Assembly: GCA_015227615.1 (NCBI GenBank)
Contig: JAALGZ010000004.1
Span: 372,001-436,000 of the forward strand
DNA from: Labyrinthula sp. Ha
Taxonomy: Eukaryota; Sar; Bigyra; Labyrinthulida; Labyrinthulaceae
Reading direction: 5' to 3'
DNA: 64,000 nucleotides
Numbering within the stretch: position 1 is the stretch's first letter; each line of letters begins with the position of its first letter. Position numbers and translations under genes: made by a program. Below the pieces are notes generated by a model. That model was given only the letters and a program-made list of their open reading frames with translations. It did not search any database and was not told the origin of the DNA. Below, piece after piece: positions 20,132-31,600 of this stretch.

Positions 20132-23100
20132 TTAGGGGTTCTGGTTACTTTCGTTCACAGCAAGCATCGTTTGAATATATTCAAGGGGATTTATTGTGGC
20201 CAGTCTTTGCCTTTTGTATCTGGACATGGTTCTGGCGATGGCTATCGGGGATATTCTGTTTGGGGTTGGAGGTGTATTTGACAGGTTGCTTTCTTCTTGT
20301 TGTGATTGTTCAGGTGGTGGTTCAGTAGGAGGTGTTGGGTTCCAGTTGAGCCGATCCTGAGCTTCTAGATATGATATTTCCCTGGGCCTCTTGGGTTGTA
20401 GGTTGTTGTTGATGTTTGAGAGTCTGAGGGAGGTAAGCTGCTCATCGTGGAGCGTTTTTTCTGTCCTGTTGTATTTATCTTTTAGGTCTTGGACAATCTT
20501 GCACACATCTAGATCGCCTTCTTGGATTCTCACATCCTTTATATGAATATTTTCAATGGCTGCTTTGATCTTTCTCGATAGCATATGAAGTTTTTTATTT
20601 ATTCGTTCATCCTCGGGCCAGTTGACAAGGCTATACAATCCAGGAGAGAGTACAAGAGCTCGTACAAGATTTCGTTTTGTTGCGTTCCAGATTTCAGGAG
20701 ATTGAATAATGTCCCGATATTTGTTCAGTCTTATTTCGCAGAGTTCCAGTTTTTGTAAGATACTATTTACTGAGATACCAGCTGAATTAAATTCCATTCC
20801 CAAGTATTTATATGACTTCACTGCCTCTATACACTCGCCATTTACTGTTACTGGGACTGCTGAAGGTTGCAACTTTTGTTCCAGAATATCTTTAGTATGG
20901 AGAACAGCTAACGTACCTTTACGACTGCGGTTACGTGTGCCGTCACAGAATCTACTTCTACAATGGGCATCATAACTTTTCTTGGCTTCAAAATATCTGT
21001 CACAGGTTTCGCAGTAAAATTTGGATAAAATGAGGTTGATGTCTTTGTCAGGTATATCTTCATTTATTTCATAGCCTTCGTCTGTTAGCAAGATTTTGGT
21101 TTTTGATATGTTTATTCTCAATCCAGACACAGGTTCCAGAGTTTGAAGTTGATTCACGAAGTTTGATATTTGTTCATCTGAGTCACATATTGTGACTATA
21201 TCATCTGCAAACGCTAAGTAATTGAACTTCATTCCCGCTACTGTCAGGTTGGTCAAGGTACTATGGTTTATTCTTTTCATTACTGAATTTAAAACTACTA
21301 CGAAGATAGCTGGAGACAACGAATCCCCTTGTAGAACCCCACGTCTTAAGTTTACACTTCCTGAAAGTTTGTTTCCTTCTGCTGCTCTTATCTCTGCTGC
21401 TTCATATAGGCTTTTTATTATCTTTCTCAGTTTCTTTGGCACATGGTGTTCTTTCAAGGATATTTGGATAAATCTATGGTCAACCGAGTCGAAAGCTTTC
21501 TGGAAATCTACAAAGAGTAACTTCAGCTTTTGGTTTCTTCTAAGACAATGCTTGACTATGCTATTGAGAACTTCAATTTTATTCATTGTACTGAAGTTGG
21601 ATCTAAAACCTGCCTGGTATGATGGCAGTTTCTCTAGAATGTGTGTCAATCTATTATTAATGATTTTTGTAAGAAGCTTGAATGTTGTATTTAGCAGCGC
21701 AATGGGACGGTAACTACTAGGTTCATTTTTGCTTCCTTTTTGTTTGTAGATGTGGATTATTTTGCTACTACACAATATTTTCAGATCCTTATTTGGGATG
21801 GAGTCATTTCTAAAGATGTTTTGGATCTTCTTGGTGACGAGTTTTTGGACATTTACTGAAGTTTTTAGGAGTTCGTTTGGAATGTTGTCTAGTCCTGGTG
21901 CACGGTTGTTCTTGAGCTGTCTGATGGTTGTTAGCACTTCATCCGAAGTTGGCGGATGAACATCGATACTTTCCTGGAGAGCCGGTTCAAATATCGGTCT
22001 GTGGTAATGTTCCATCTGACTTTTTGAAAGTTGTATTTTTGGAGTAGGAGGTATTTGCTGTTTTTCCATATATTCTTTCAGAATACGAAGTCTGGAGCCT
22101 ACATCCACCCTGTTCCCGGCTGAATCGGTATTTATTCTTGCTTGCAGTTTCTTCTTTGGTTTCAGTCTGTTTACTATTGCATAGGCTTCCCTTGTTCTGT
22201 TGGATCTAAAAAGCTGCTGAATCTTGTTGGAGACTTTGTTTAGCCAGATGTTTCTGTCTACTAGCGCGCTTGCTTTTACTGCTGCCGTTAAATCCTTCTT
22301 TTGCTGGCGTGTGGCTGTTGAGAACTCTCTTCTTTTCCTTGTGACTAGTTCGATGGTTCCTGCTGAGTTCTCCCTTTCGGGGATTTGTAAGTTTAGTGGG
22401 GGAATGTTTTCTTTTAGGATTTTACTGGCTAATGGGACAAGATCTTCGTACGCTGCCTCTTCGCCGGTCAATTCACGTAGTTTTTCTCCGATTTTGTCAT
22501 CTACTAGCTGTGCCAGGTTGCGGTCTTTAAGGAGCAGACTTACATCTGGTTTTACCTTGTGGACAAAAGACTTGTGTGTCAAATTGGTCAAGAATCTGGC
22601 TTCAATTGCTTGGTGGTCAAAGTTTGTACCGCCGTACAGTTTCGCTGAGATGTTTTTTACAATTCTGAAGGATGTCAACAAGGGTAAATTGTCTGTTACG
22701 AAGAAGTCAATTTCTGATTTTATCTTGGAGTTGCCTTTCTGGTAGTATGTTGCATGTTTCTTTTCCTTTTTCCTTCCCGTTTTGAATTTAAAGTTAACAA
22801 CCTCATATTCATGCTGTAGCAGCCATCTTTCCAGCATCTTTCCATTCCTGTTCGATCTATGCGAATATCCATATCGATTGTCATCATGTTTAAAGTTCCG
22901 GTTCAACTGCGCGTTAAGGTCACCTCCAATGAGGATGAGCCTTCTCTTGTTTACCTTAGAAATCACTTTTTTTAGTTGAGAGAGGAATTTTTTGTAATCA
23001 TCTGCACTTTTTCCTGAGTGTGGGGCGTAACAATTTACTAAAACAGCTTGAGCTTTACCATTTAGGCTTACTACAACTTTTAGGATCCTGTCGCTCGGAG

Positions 23101-23434
23101 TCTGAACTCCAACAACTCTCTCAGAGAGCTCTTGGCACAGAAACGTTGCTACGCCTTCGGAGCAGTTGGGCTGTTTTGACAAAAACCACCTTCCTGCTCT
23201 TTGGCTAACGTTCACCTCTTGTTCTAGTCTCTTGTAGCCTTGCTTGTTCACTTCTTGTAACATCAGGACGTCTGCGTCCCTGGAAAGTTCACGAAGTACG
23301 TTTAGTTTGAAGGTAGTAAGACCACCAACGTTGACACTCAGTACAGAGATTGAGTGTCTTCGAAGGCTCGCGTGCTCTGGGACCTCTGTTGAGGCTTGAA
23401 CGGAGCGGTTCAAAGAAGAACTAGAGATTTGCAT
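20132..23434 (-). CDS. LINE ORF: endonuclease, reverse transcriptase and internal zinc finger
   Basis: 1100 residues, uninterrupted. The AP-like endonuclease spans about 28-280: N35, E61 (LQEVN), YAPHSG at 136, D172/N174 in GGDLNAQ, D243 and the terminal D273-H274. The reverse transcriptase spans about 500-880: palm D643 in FVDFQKAFD, template-contact QGDSLSP at 702, catalytic FADD with D744/D745, the GLRINISKTK block and KYLG at 876. Between the last two lies a C-x2-C-x12-H-x5-C finger (C808, C811, H824, C830). The C-terminal 200 residues are basic, then P/S/Q-rich. The enzyme nicks DNA and primes reverse transcription at the nick. No RNase H domain and no separate ORF1 are present. Confidence 0.93.
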   Translation of the reverse strand: MQISSSSLNRSVQASTEVPEHASLRRHSISVLSVNVGGLTTFKLNVLRELSRDADVLMLQEVNKQGYKRLEQEVNVSQRAGRWFLSKQPNCSEGVATFLCQELSERVVGVQTPSDRILKVVVSLNGKAQAVLVNCYAPHSGKSADDYKKFLSQLKKVISKVNKRRLILIGGDLNAQLNRNFKHDDNRYGYSHRSNRNGKMLERWLLQHEYEVVNFKFKTGRKKEKKHATYYQKGNSKIKSEIDFFVTDNLPLLTSFRIVKNISAKLYGGTNFDHQAIEARFLTNLTHKSFVHKVKPDVSLLLKDRNLAQLVDDKIGEKLRELTGEEAAYEDLVPLASKILKENIPPLNLQIPERENSAGTIELVTRKRREFSTATRQQKKDLTAAVKASALVDRNIWLNKVSNKIQQLFRSNRTREAYAIVNRLKPKKKLQARINTDSAGNRVDVGSRLRILKEYMEKQQIPPTPKIQLSKSQMEHYHRPIFEPALQESIDVHPPTSDEVLTTIRQLKNNRAPGLDNIPNELLKTSVNVQKLVTKKIQNIFRNDSIPNKDLKILCSSKIIHIYKQKGSKNEPSSYRPIALLNTTFKLLTKIINNRLTHILEKLPSYQAGFRSNFSTMNKIEVLNSIVKHCLRRNQKLKLLFVDFQKAFDSVDHRFIQISLKEHHVPKKLRKIIKSLYEAAEIRAAEGNKLSGSVNLRRGVLQGDSLSPAIFVVVLNSVMKRINHSTLTNLTVAGMKFNYLAFADDIVTICDSDEQISNFVNQLQTLEPVSGLRINISKTKILLTDEGYEINEDIPDKDINLILSKFYCETCDRYFEAKKSYDAHCRSRFCDGTRNRSRKGTLAVLHTKDILEQKLQPSAVPVTVNGECIEAVKSYKYLGMEFNSAGISVNSILQKLELCEIRLNKYRDIIQSPEIWNATKRNLVRALVLSPGLYSLVNWPEDERINKKLHMLSRKIKAAIENIHIKDVRIQEGDLDVCKIVQDLKDKYNRTEKTLHDEQLTSLRLSNINNNLQPKRPREISYLEAQDRLNWNPTPPTEPPPEQSQQEESNLSNTPPTPNRISPIAIARTMSRYKRQRLATINPLEYIQTMLAVNESNQNP

Positions 23435-23459
23435 CTTTTTGTTCAGTTTCCCAAAATTT

Positions 23460-23471
23460 ATTTTACTTTTC
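23460..23471. repeat. LINE target site duplication, 5' side (attttacttttc)
   Basis: Exact copy of 19253-19264. After it, homology to the left duplication arm resumes without interruption. Confidence 0.88.
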
Positions 23472-23646
23472 AGTTACTTTTTTAACTGTCAAATAAGGAC
23501 ATTCCAGATTCCAATTTTTGCACAAGTTTATGCATATAGATATTCTAATTCCAGAAGTTTGCGTTTCAATTTTTTATTTTCATTCCGATCCCTCAAAACT
23601 ATCCGTTTAAACGTTCAAGTTCAAACTCTAAACTTAATAAAAAAAG
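23472..23646 (+). promoter_or_regulatory. NMO upstream region, formerly a bidirectional promoter
   Basis: This 175-bp stretch is conserved in both duplication arms. In the left arm it still joins the two divergent starts (6521 and 6707) within 185 bp, so it originally served NMO and SRPBCC together. It holds ctatccgtttaaacg, a weak relative of the TAACCGTT motif. No TATA box is evident. Confidence 0.45.
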
Positions 23647-24766
23647 ATGAAAGAAATTATTTCAACACCATTAACAAAGAAGCTTGGCATTAAACATCCT
23701 ATAATCCTGGCTGGGATGTCAGGAGTGTCCCATGGGGAACTTGCAGCAGCTGTTTCAAACGCAGGTATTACGAATTGTGGTTTTTGACTTTGTAGGTGGG
23801 CTTGGTGTGATTGGAGGTCTTACTTTGAAACCAAAAGTATTAAGAAAAGAAATTGCTGAACTTAAGTCTCACTTAAATGATCCATCTTTGCCGTTTGGAA
23901 TAGATCTTGCTATCCCGCAAGTTGGAGGGAATGCTAGAAAAACAAATCATGACTATACACATGGACATCTACCAGAATTAATTGATATCATTATTGAAGA
24001 GAAAGCTAAAATATTTATTGTTGCGGTTGGAGTTCCTCCGCCTTGGGCTGTGAAAAAACTGCATGAAGCGGGAATTTTGATAATGAACATGGTTGGTGCA
24101 CCTAAACATGTAGATAAAGCAATTGCAGCAGGAGTTGATCTGATCTGTGCTCAGGGAACTGAAGCAGGTGGACATACTGGAGAAATTGGTACTCTGCCTT
24201 TGATTCCTCAGTGTGTTGCCAGATGTGAAGGAAAGAAAAGTCCTATGGATGGTAGTCCAATAATGGTTGTAGGAGCAGGAGGTGTCACAAGTGGAAAGAC
24301 GATGGCTGCTGTGCTATCTCTTGGTGCGGTTGCTGTTTGGGTTGGAACTCGATTTGTTGCCTCTGAAGAGAGTCATGCATCAAAAAGACATAAAGAACTC
24401 TTAGTTGGAGCTGGAGCACTTGATACAACAAAGACATTAATATATTCTGGAAGACCTTTAAGAGCATATAGAACTCAATATTTGGAAAGCTGGGAAGGTC
24501 CAAGAAAAGATCAGATAGAGGAACTATGTGCACAAGGTATTGTTCCTTGGGTAAGTGATCTGAAGAAAGCTGAAGCGAATGAAGGAAAGATTGATGTTAA
24601 TGGTGAAGAAGTTCAGTTTGGTTTTGCTGAGTCTTTTCCTATGTTGTTCGGACAAGGATGTGGAGGAATTGATAAAGTTCAACCAGCAGCAGAGATTGTT
24701 GAAGATATGATGTCAGAATGCATTGAAACTATAAAAAAGAATAGAGGTTTGATCAGTAGTTTGTAA
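23647..24766 (+). CDS. Nitronate monooxygenase (2-nitropropane dioxygenase family), source copy
   Basis: 362 residues in two exons: 23647-23764 and 23796-24766, with a 31-nt GT-AG intron (23765-23795). The intron restores the family's AAAVSNAGGLGVIGG segment across the join. H166 in GTEAGGHTGE is the active-site position. FMN contacts lie in the N-terminal LAGMSGVSHG loop and in the GAGGVTSGKTMAAVLSLGA region. The protein is a TIM-barrel oxidoreductase, likely cytosolic, as no targeting sequence is evident. It is divergent from SRPBCC across the LINE and convergent with the Lys-rich gene, only 27 bp separating the two stop codons, so their transcripts must overlap. The exon-2 product is the same as in the left copy. 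Confidence 0.94.
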
Positions 24767-24793
24767 GTGATCTAAAACTTGAATGTTTAAAAG

Positions 24794-25626
24794 CTATCGA
24801 AAAGAATATATTTCTCCTGAAGATTTAGATATCTTCACTTTCTCTACGTCTTTTACCATGAAAGTTGAACAAAGATTATCATCTGTTCTATAAAAAAAGG
24901 TATCACTGTGGAAATGGAGCAGCGTGATCTTCTTTAATTTTCTCTCATCTTTGAGCTTCAGTTTTTTAATACGTACATTCATAGAGATTATGTTTTTTAT
25001 TGAGCTTATTTCTGTTATCGAACTTTTGGAAGAAACAATTGTCTTACTTATTTCTACACTTGAAGTAATGTGTCCATTGGAGATACTTTTCTTCTTTTTT
25101 ACTTTTTTACTTGTATTCCCATTGATTTGTTTTGATTCTCTTTTTCTTTTTATACTCTTTCTTTCTTTGATTATTTCAGGTTCTTCAAATGTTTTTTTAG
25201 TATTAAGTCTTTTCACCTTTGGTTTAGTTCCTTGTTTTACAAACCTGATTAAAGGTTGTTTTGGATCTGGTTTTAAATCAAGTACTTGACTTCCAATTCC
25301 TAATATATTAAAAACATTCTCTTGTCCTAATCCACCTCTTTTCCCTCGTTGTTGCTCCTGAAGAGACAAGTGGTTATGCAAAGCCTCAAGTTTGTCGTTC
25401 TGCATTTCTAGTTCTTATTTCAGAAGTATTTTTTCTTAGTAACGCTTCTTATCTAAGAATCGCAATATTTCTGGGATTCTGTGGTCTAACGTTAGGATTA
25501 GCTTTGTTCATGGAACAGATAATTGGGACAATGTTGTACAAACTTTCAATAGCTTGAAAGAGTGAAACTGGCTTGCTTGGTTTTAAGGGTTACTGGTGTG
25601 AGTTCCTCTGAATCTTTATACAACAT
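24794..25626 (-). CDS. Lys-rich unknown protein, three exons
   Basis: 254 residues, not recognised. Modelled exons are 25626-25541, 25502-25444 and 25413-24794, with introns of 38 and 30 nt. The joins give a continuous amphipathic N-terminus (TFQAIESF-LILTLDHRIPEILRFLDKK-QLEMQNDKLEAL) that looks like a helical interaction domain, and total length is a whole number of codons. Residues 70-110 (GKRGGLGQENVFNILGIG) resemble a G-patch only loosely. The C-terminal half is a K/R/S-rich tail (KRKRESKQINGN, KKVKKKK), probably disordered and nuclear. The first intron is the least certain: its ends were chosen to keep the frame. A truncated copy lies at 4800-5315. Confidence 0.65.
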
Positions 25627-28600
25627 TTTAAATCAACCTGTAATATTAAACGGGGTAACTTTTATACTAAAAGGAAAAAAATTACTTTGCAGCACTCTTG
25701 TTTTTTGACTATAACTTAGTTTCAATTTGTTTAGCAACAAATCTATCTTCTTAATAAAAATTTTATGAATTAATTTTAGATTTGTATCACTTTGACGGGG
25801 AATTTTAACCTTACTTATGAAGTGGTGATTCTCTTGAACTTTCACCAGGGAGACGAGACTGGTTCTAAATAACATTGTTTCAGTTGTTAAATTGCCATAG
25901 ACTAATAAACTATCAAGAAATACTTAATCTAGATTTTATCGCTATTTAACAAGTTTTAATAGATTAACTAAAATTTCTGTTATTTTTAAAGTGCTGATAA
26001 ACTCCTATAACTCTCTCATCCAGAAGGGCAGAGAAAATTGAAGATCATATCACAGAAAATATAGCAACTATCTTACTTTAATCATTATCCTTGAGTTTCT
26101 AATAGAATTAATAATATTGATCATATCTTCTATGAAACAATCGCAATAACCAAGCAATGTTTTCGGAAGGAAACACCAACTAGATAATGAATATATTACA
26201 TTTAAATGTTAATTTTCTAATCTAATAAGATTGTACCCACGGAAAATAATCCTGATATTTCTGCAAGCTAGCTTTAAGGCCTAGTTTTGACATATCCACC
26301 AGTTTAGAAAACATAATGAAACATTTGAGCAATTTCTTACTATATCTCAAGGTTCACTTTGTCATATTTCCCTAGCGAAATGCTATTGCTTAACTAGTCT
26401 ATACTTTAAACCTCATCATACCTGAATGATTTAGAAAAGGTTAAATTGAATAGAAAATAAAAAATATAGCACAGCTTCTATTTCTTGCAAAAGAGAGCTC
26501 ATATTAGGAGAGACATGAAATACTGCAGGTTGGTAAGTAATAAATCTTTCACAGCAGGTTCTGTTAATTTGATTGTAGCAAAGAGATATAGAAAGATGAA
26601 TTAAGCAAATATAAGTATGAAACTTACTACCTTTACCCCTTGGTCATGTCGTACCTATCTTTTTTATTTATTATGTAAAATTACTATCGCAATTTCTGGG
26701 CGGTTTCTTAATAACATTTATACAAACTACTCCTAATATAATGAAACAAAGACTCTTAATTCATGAGCTATACTTCATAATTGCCTATTTTGCACAACTA
26801 CAAAATATGAAATAATACTTTTTTCTAATTCATTACTATTTCACGGTACTAAGATTTCCTAAATCTAACAAGAAATGCCTGAATCAATAAGACTGTCTCG
26901 TACAGAGCTTGTGGATTATAAGTCTGCTTTTTTCGAAAGAATCATGGAACACAGAAGAATATACAGTTATGATATCATGCAAAAGTTGTCTCCATAAATA
27001 TCTAGAAATAAAGGAGGCAGAAATATTTAATGACTTGGTTCAGATTTTAAAATTTTCGTAGTATTGGAGTTACTTTCTTAAGCTGAAGATCATATGGGTA
27101 AGACTTGTATATCTATCATGATGACTTACAAGACGTGTTCAAATAAAATGAATTAGTTGTATTCAAAAAAATAGGTTTTTTGGGTCTAGGCAATTTTATT
27201 TAAAGTTGAAAATGAAAATAGTTTTTCCTTATAATTTTTTAACCCTGAAACGAATAATTTCTGGTTTATGAATAAATTATGACATATAAGTCACTGTACT
27301 GACGAATTTAGCTTCACACTTTCTGAAACGCTAATACTCTTCTATGCCAACATAGATTAAAATAGAATTCAATAAAACTTTGGTAGCTTTCTAATAAGTG
27401 AACTAAGAACGAAAATGAAGATATACATCTAGCAGAGAATCTTGTTGTCTTAAACTTTCGAAGAGAACTACAGAAAGCAGAGTAACGAGTGGCATAAGAG
27501 AAACCTGAGATTCCTTTGTGACAGGAAGAAAGCTTAATCCAACTGCAAATACACAGCTATCTTTCATGTATTAATCTTTTATTCAAAAAGGCTGTCTTAA
27601 ACTAAAGACATAATCTGTACAATATTTTATAATTAATTTTAAAGTTTTTGAGAGATTAATTAATAATATATATCCAGGGGCCAAGAAAGATGTTGTAACC
27701 TAGTGCCGGCATTTACCCTTGTGAAATATAAAGTTTTGATTTAATACAATAATATTGGGTTTGTTGTCTTATTGTACAGACTAGTTAGCCAATGAAATTT
27801 CTTTACTAAATATAATCATCTCTTTTTTTTTTGCTTTCTAAGCACTTTTTTCATTTTTCTGCACAAATATTTTGAAGCCTCATAGATTACTCTACCCATA
27901 ACTATGACGCATTTATCGGTTATTTATCAAGTATATGAAGTATCAACCGAAACATAGAACATTCAATGATGTGAGAGTATTGAGAAAACAGAATACTTGT
28001 TGTTGTTCTGTTATTGTATTCAATTTCGTTTTTTTTCGTTCTCATGTTTCTTCAATCATTGTCCCAGAAAAACCAGAAGGTATCAGCTTTAGCTTTTCTT
28101 CTTTTCATCCATTACAAATATTGTACTTAAGTTGGATACAATATTTGTTTTCCCTGATTGATTAGGTATTGGCTATGAATCAACGACTTCACCTGTGTAT
28201 TTAGCATAACTCCTTGATCCTAACCTCCGATTCTTAATGTGCTACTATGCGGGGAACTCTTGATAGTTCCAAGAAATGGTCATTCCTATTCCTATATTTT
28301 AATTTTTTTTGAGTAGGGATTATGGTTTAAGCTATTGGTGTAGATGGCCTATTATCCAGTTTGTGTAACTCCTTGGCTCTAGCATCTGTAGTCAAATATA
28401 TTAAATGTTTTGTACAATGAATCTTTGTTCAATTGTGTACCAATAAGAATTAATAATAGAACATCAAAGTGAGTTAGATTTTTATTTTGGATAATTACTT
28501 ATCCTAGGAGACCAAAAACCGTATCACTTAAAGTTTATGCTATGTATTATATGACAATTCTTGTGATCGGAAGTTTCTTCTTCTTATAACCTGGATGATA

Positions 28601-31600
28601 ATAACCTAGTTTTTGGTATAATTTTGTTTAAATCTAAATGTTAAGTTTGATATCAGCTAAAAAACTTTGATCAATTAAAACATAATGGGTTTGCCTTCAG
28701 TTTTGGATTTCTACAGCAGAGACATCCGCGCTAACAAGCATTGGGCGATATTCTCTTCTTCTAATGTTCATACCAACATATCAAACCAGCCCTTGTAACA
28801 TCCAATGTAGGCATGTGTAATTTTTCATCTGTTGAGTTTTTCTTCTGAATATCAACAGAAGATTAAGTATATGCCCATTTATTGTAACAATAGTTACATT
28901 GGGTAACCTGAAGAAGTTGTGCACCGTATGACAGATTATTTTGATGTTTCTAGAGTATGCATATTGCGTTCAGAAGGGATAGATTCCCTTGGTACTCATA
29001 AGGGTTATACGAATATTTGCAATACAATACTTCTCGTCTATGTTTGGGAATGTATCTAAAGTACTTATAAGAGAGTTCATGTATTTCTTACAGAAGCTAA
29101 ACTTTTTGGGCACCTGTACCAATGTTTACTACCTCCAAGAATCGCGTTAGAAAATTTTAGTTTCGAAGAATTTTGTTGCAATAAATTGACTATCTCCAAC
29201 TACAACAAGTACAGTCTCAATATTTAGTAACACGCAAATCAATACAATCTGAAGCCAATCAGCGCAGTGTTTGTTATATATATAATAGTTTCTAGAATGA
29301 TATATCTGTCTTGGTTCATTGAAGTTAAGTTTTCAAGCAGTTGACTTCTCTTGAAACCTAAGACCTCTCAATAGAAATAAAAACCCAAAATCTACTATAT
29401 TACTCTCGGATGCATTATACCGCTCCCATCAATGTTCTCTTATATTGCTCCTGCTGTGCACCACTTCCATACGGGTATAACATTATACAATTGTTTACTT
29501 TACGTTAAACAGTTCTGCAATTAAACCCTGTAGTAAGGTTAAATTTAATGTAATGATCAAACTACTGAATTTAAGATAATGTGTTGGGCATTGTACCTTA
29601 GATTCCGTGACTTTAGTCATATTAAACCAAACTTATTTGACTATGCTTTTATAGACTTAATGCAGCTTGAGCTCATGATTATGGGTATTTTCTTGAGAAT
29701 AACCACAAGGTACCTAGATCCCACGTCTATTAAAATTCAACAATGCACGCAAAATTAATTCTACATGAGCTTTGTGAGATACGTTTCTTTCTCTTATCAG
29801 CAACCTTAACTTCGTGCAACCAGTATTCTGTGTAATGTTTTTTATATGTACTGAAGCAAGAATTAATATCTAGATGTAGGCTTTTCCCAAGCCCCTGCTT
29901 ATATTTAACTCTAACTATTTTTGCATGTATCTTGAAGTACAATTTCATGGACTTGAAATATTTGTACAAAGAAAAAGTACGGATAATGTGATGATCGATG
30001 TCTGGATCTTTAGATACTATTAATAGTTGCCTTGCAGGTTGAATATGATGTAGAACTACACTTTTGTGTTTGGATATGATAGTTTTTTTTTTAATTTAGT
30101 TCGACATCCGGTCATATTTTTGATATGTGATAATTTCAGTATCATCACAATAAATTTACGTTATCAAAAGATAGGTGGTACGAAATTCCTCTGATACTAT
30201 ACTTGATATTACGCAAATAGTTCAAAAAGAGAATATAAATGAATTGCTTATTCTAGATTAAATATAATAAAGATATAGGAATAAATAAATGCAAATTATA
30301 CTCTTTATATTTTTAAATACGACTCTGTGGACAGAAAAAAACTATACTTTGCTTATTTTCCTTTATCTTAAAGCAATTGCATAACATTATTTATCTTGAA
30401 CTGAATTAGTTAGTTAAAAACCCTAGAAGTTCAATGTATGTTGAAGTAATTTCCTCTTTTGTATTTATCTTTTTTAGTTGTTCAAAAAATGCTAATTATT
30501 CAACAAAATTCTTCTAATACTATTTAGATAATGTTACTAAGAAATAGTATTTTATCTTACCCAAACAATGCACTATTTGAACTTCATACTCAGTAATATC
30601 TTCATAGTTCTGGCTATTATCACGCTTAATTTAGATTATAGAAAGAAGTAAAATAATATTGTCGACTGAATGTTATAAGTTTTTTCCTTCTTTCTATTAC
30701 TATGATATCAACAAGAAAGAAATACAAGTAATTGCATAAAAATATATGTAAATAGACCGAAGAAAAACAAAATAGTATATAAATTTACTAGTATCCTTTT
30801 ATATATGTAATAGACTTTTGATATAAAAGCATCATCATCAGTCTTGTTAGAAGATACATAAGGGTAAATTTATGATAATGTAAGAAATTGGAAGTATCTT
30901 TAATAGAAATTATCAAAGTTATTAGAAAAAAATGTGATATCTGGATTTTTTTTGAATACACTGGACTTTTTTTGGTCTATCACAATGCTAGAAAATAAAC
31001 TTTTTATAAATTTCAAAAAACATGGACCTTCATTAACAGTTCTCTTTGGGAAACTAGATAGAAAAGAAATTATTTAAGTTGCAGTAAACAACAAACAGAA
31101 TTAGTTATAAACTAGGAATCTAATCGTCATAAGCAAGAGAAAACTTCCTGTTATTTTTTTGAGGTCAAGTTATTCTTCTTCTTCTTGTTTAAGAGTTTAA
31201 GGGGATCTAGGAGAAGAAAAGTACAGAAACACTGCCGAGTTTAAGTTCCACTTAAACACTCAAATTCTTACAATTAATATTGAGAAACTAAAAACCCTCT
31301 CTTGCATGTCTAGGCATTATTTTCTCATAACTCAACAACAAAAGATGCTTTTCTAACTTTTTATTCATAAAACACCAATCATAGCCCCATTCTAAATCTA
31401 ATTAATTTTCGCCTACATTCCAAAGCAGTTTATTTATTACATAAAAATCCGCTCCTAATCTTAAAGCATATGCTATATTTATTACTGACGCTTTTTTTGT
31501 TAAACCCATCGATACTGTTCTTTAGACAACTGTATAAAATATTTTGAGATTCATTGTATACTTTCCAAAATATAGCTGCAGGTTTAATGCTCTAGAAGAT

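Larger units (their letters stand above)
19265..23459 (-). mobile_element. APE-type non-LTR retrotransposon (LINE, RTE-like), apparently full length
   Basis: 4,195 bp bounded by the 12-bp duplication attttacttttc. Its borders are confirmed by the LINE-free copy of the target at about 6696-6707. In its own orientation it has a 25-bp 5' leader, a single 1100-codon ORF, an 867-bp 3' UTR and a terminal taagtaagtaa tail instead of poly(A). One ORF, a short leader, a microsatellite tail and target duplications of variable length are features of the RTE group, and the reverse transcriptase motifs (QAGFR...ST, RRGVLQGDSLSP) agree. No break was found in the ORF, so it could be a recently active copy. 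Confidence 0.9.
23460..25375. repeat. Right arm of the inverted segmental duplication (source locus)
   Basis: Reverse complement of 4793-6706 with few differences. The outermost part of the original block (19231-19264) is now separated from it by the LINE. The genes on both sides of NMO are complete here, so this is the parental locus. Confidence 0.9.

Noticed and set aside
4793-25375. Inverted NMO arms as a pure assembly artefact
   Set aside because: Scattered substitutions, a T-run difference and different gene-truncating flanks argue for a real second copy. Read-depth evidence is still lacking.
25531-25626. A 22-nt intron in the first exon of the Lys-rich gene
   Set aside because: On recounting the bases the frame is continuous there, so no intron is needed.
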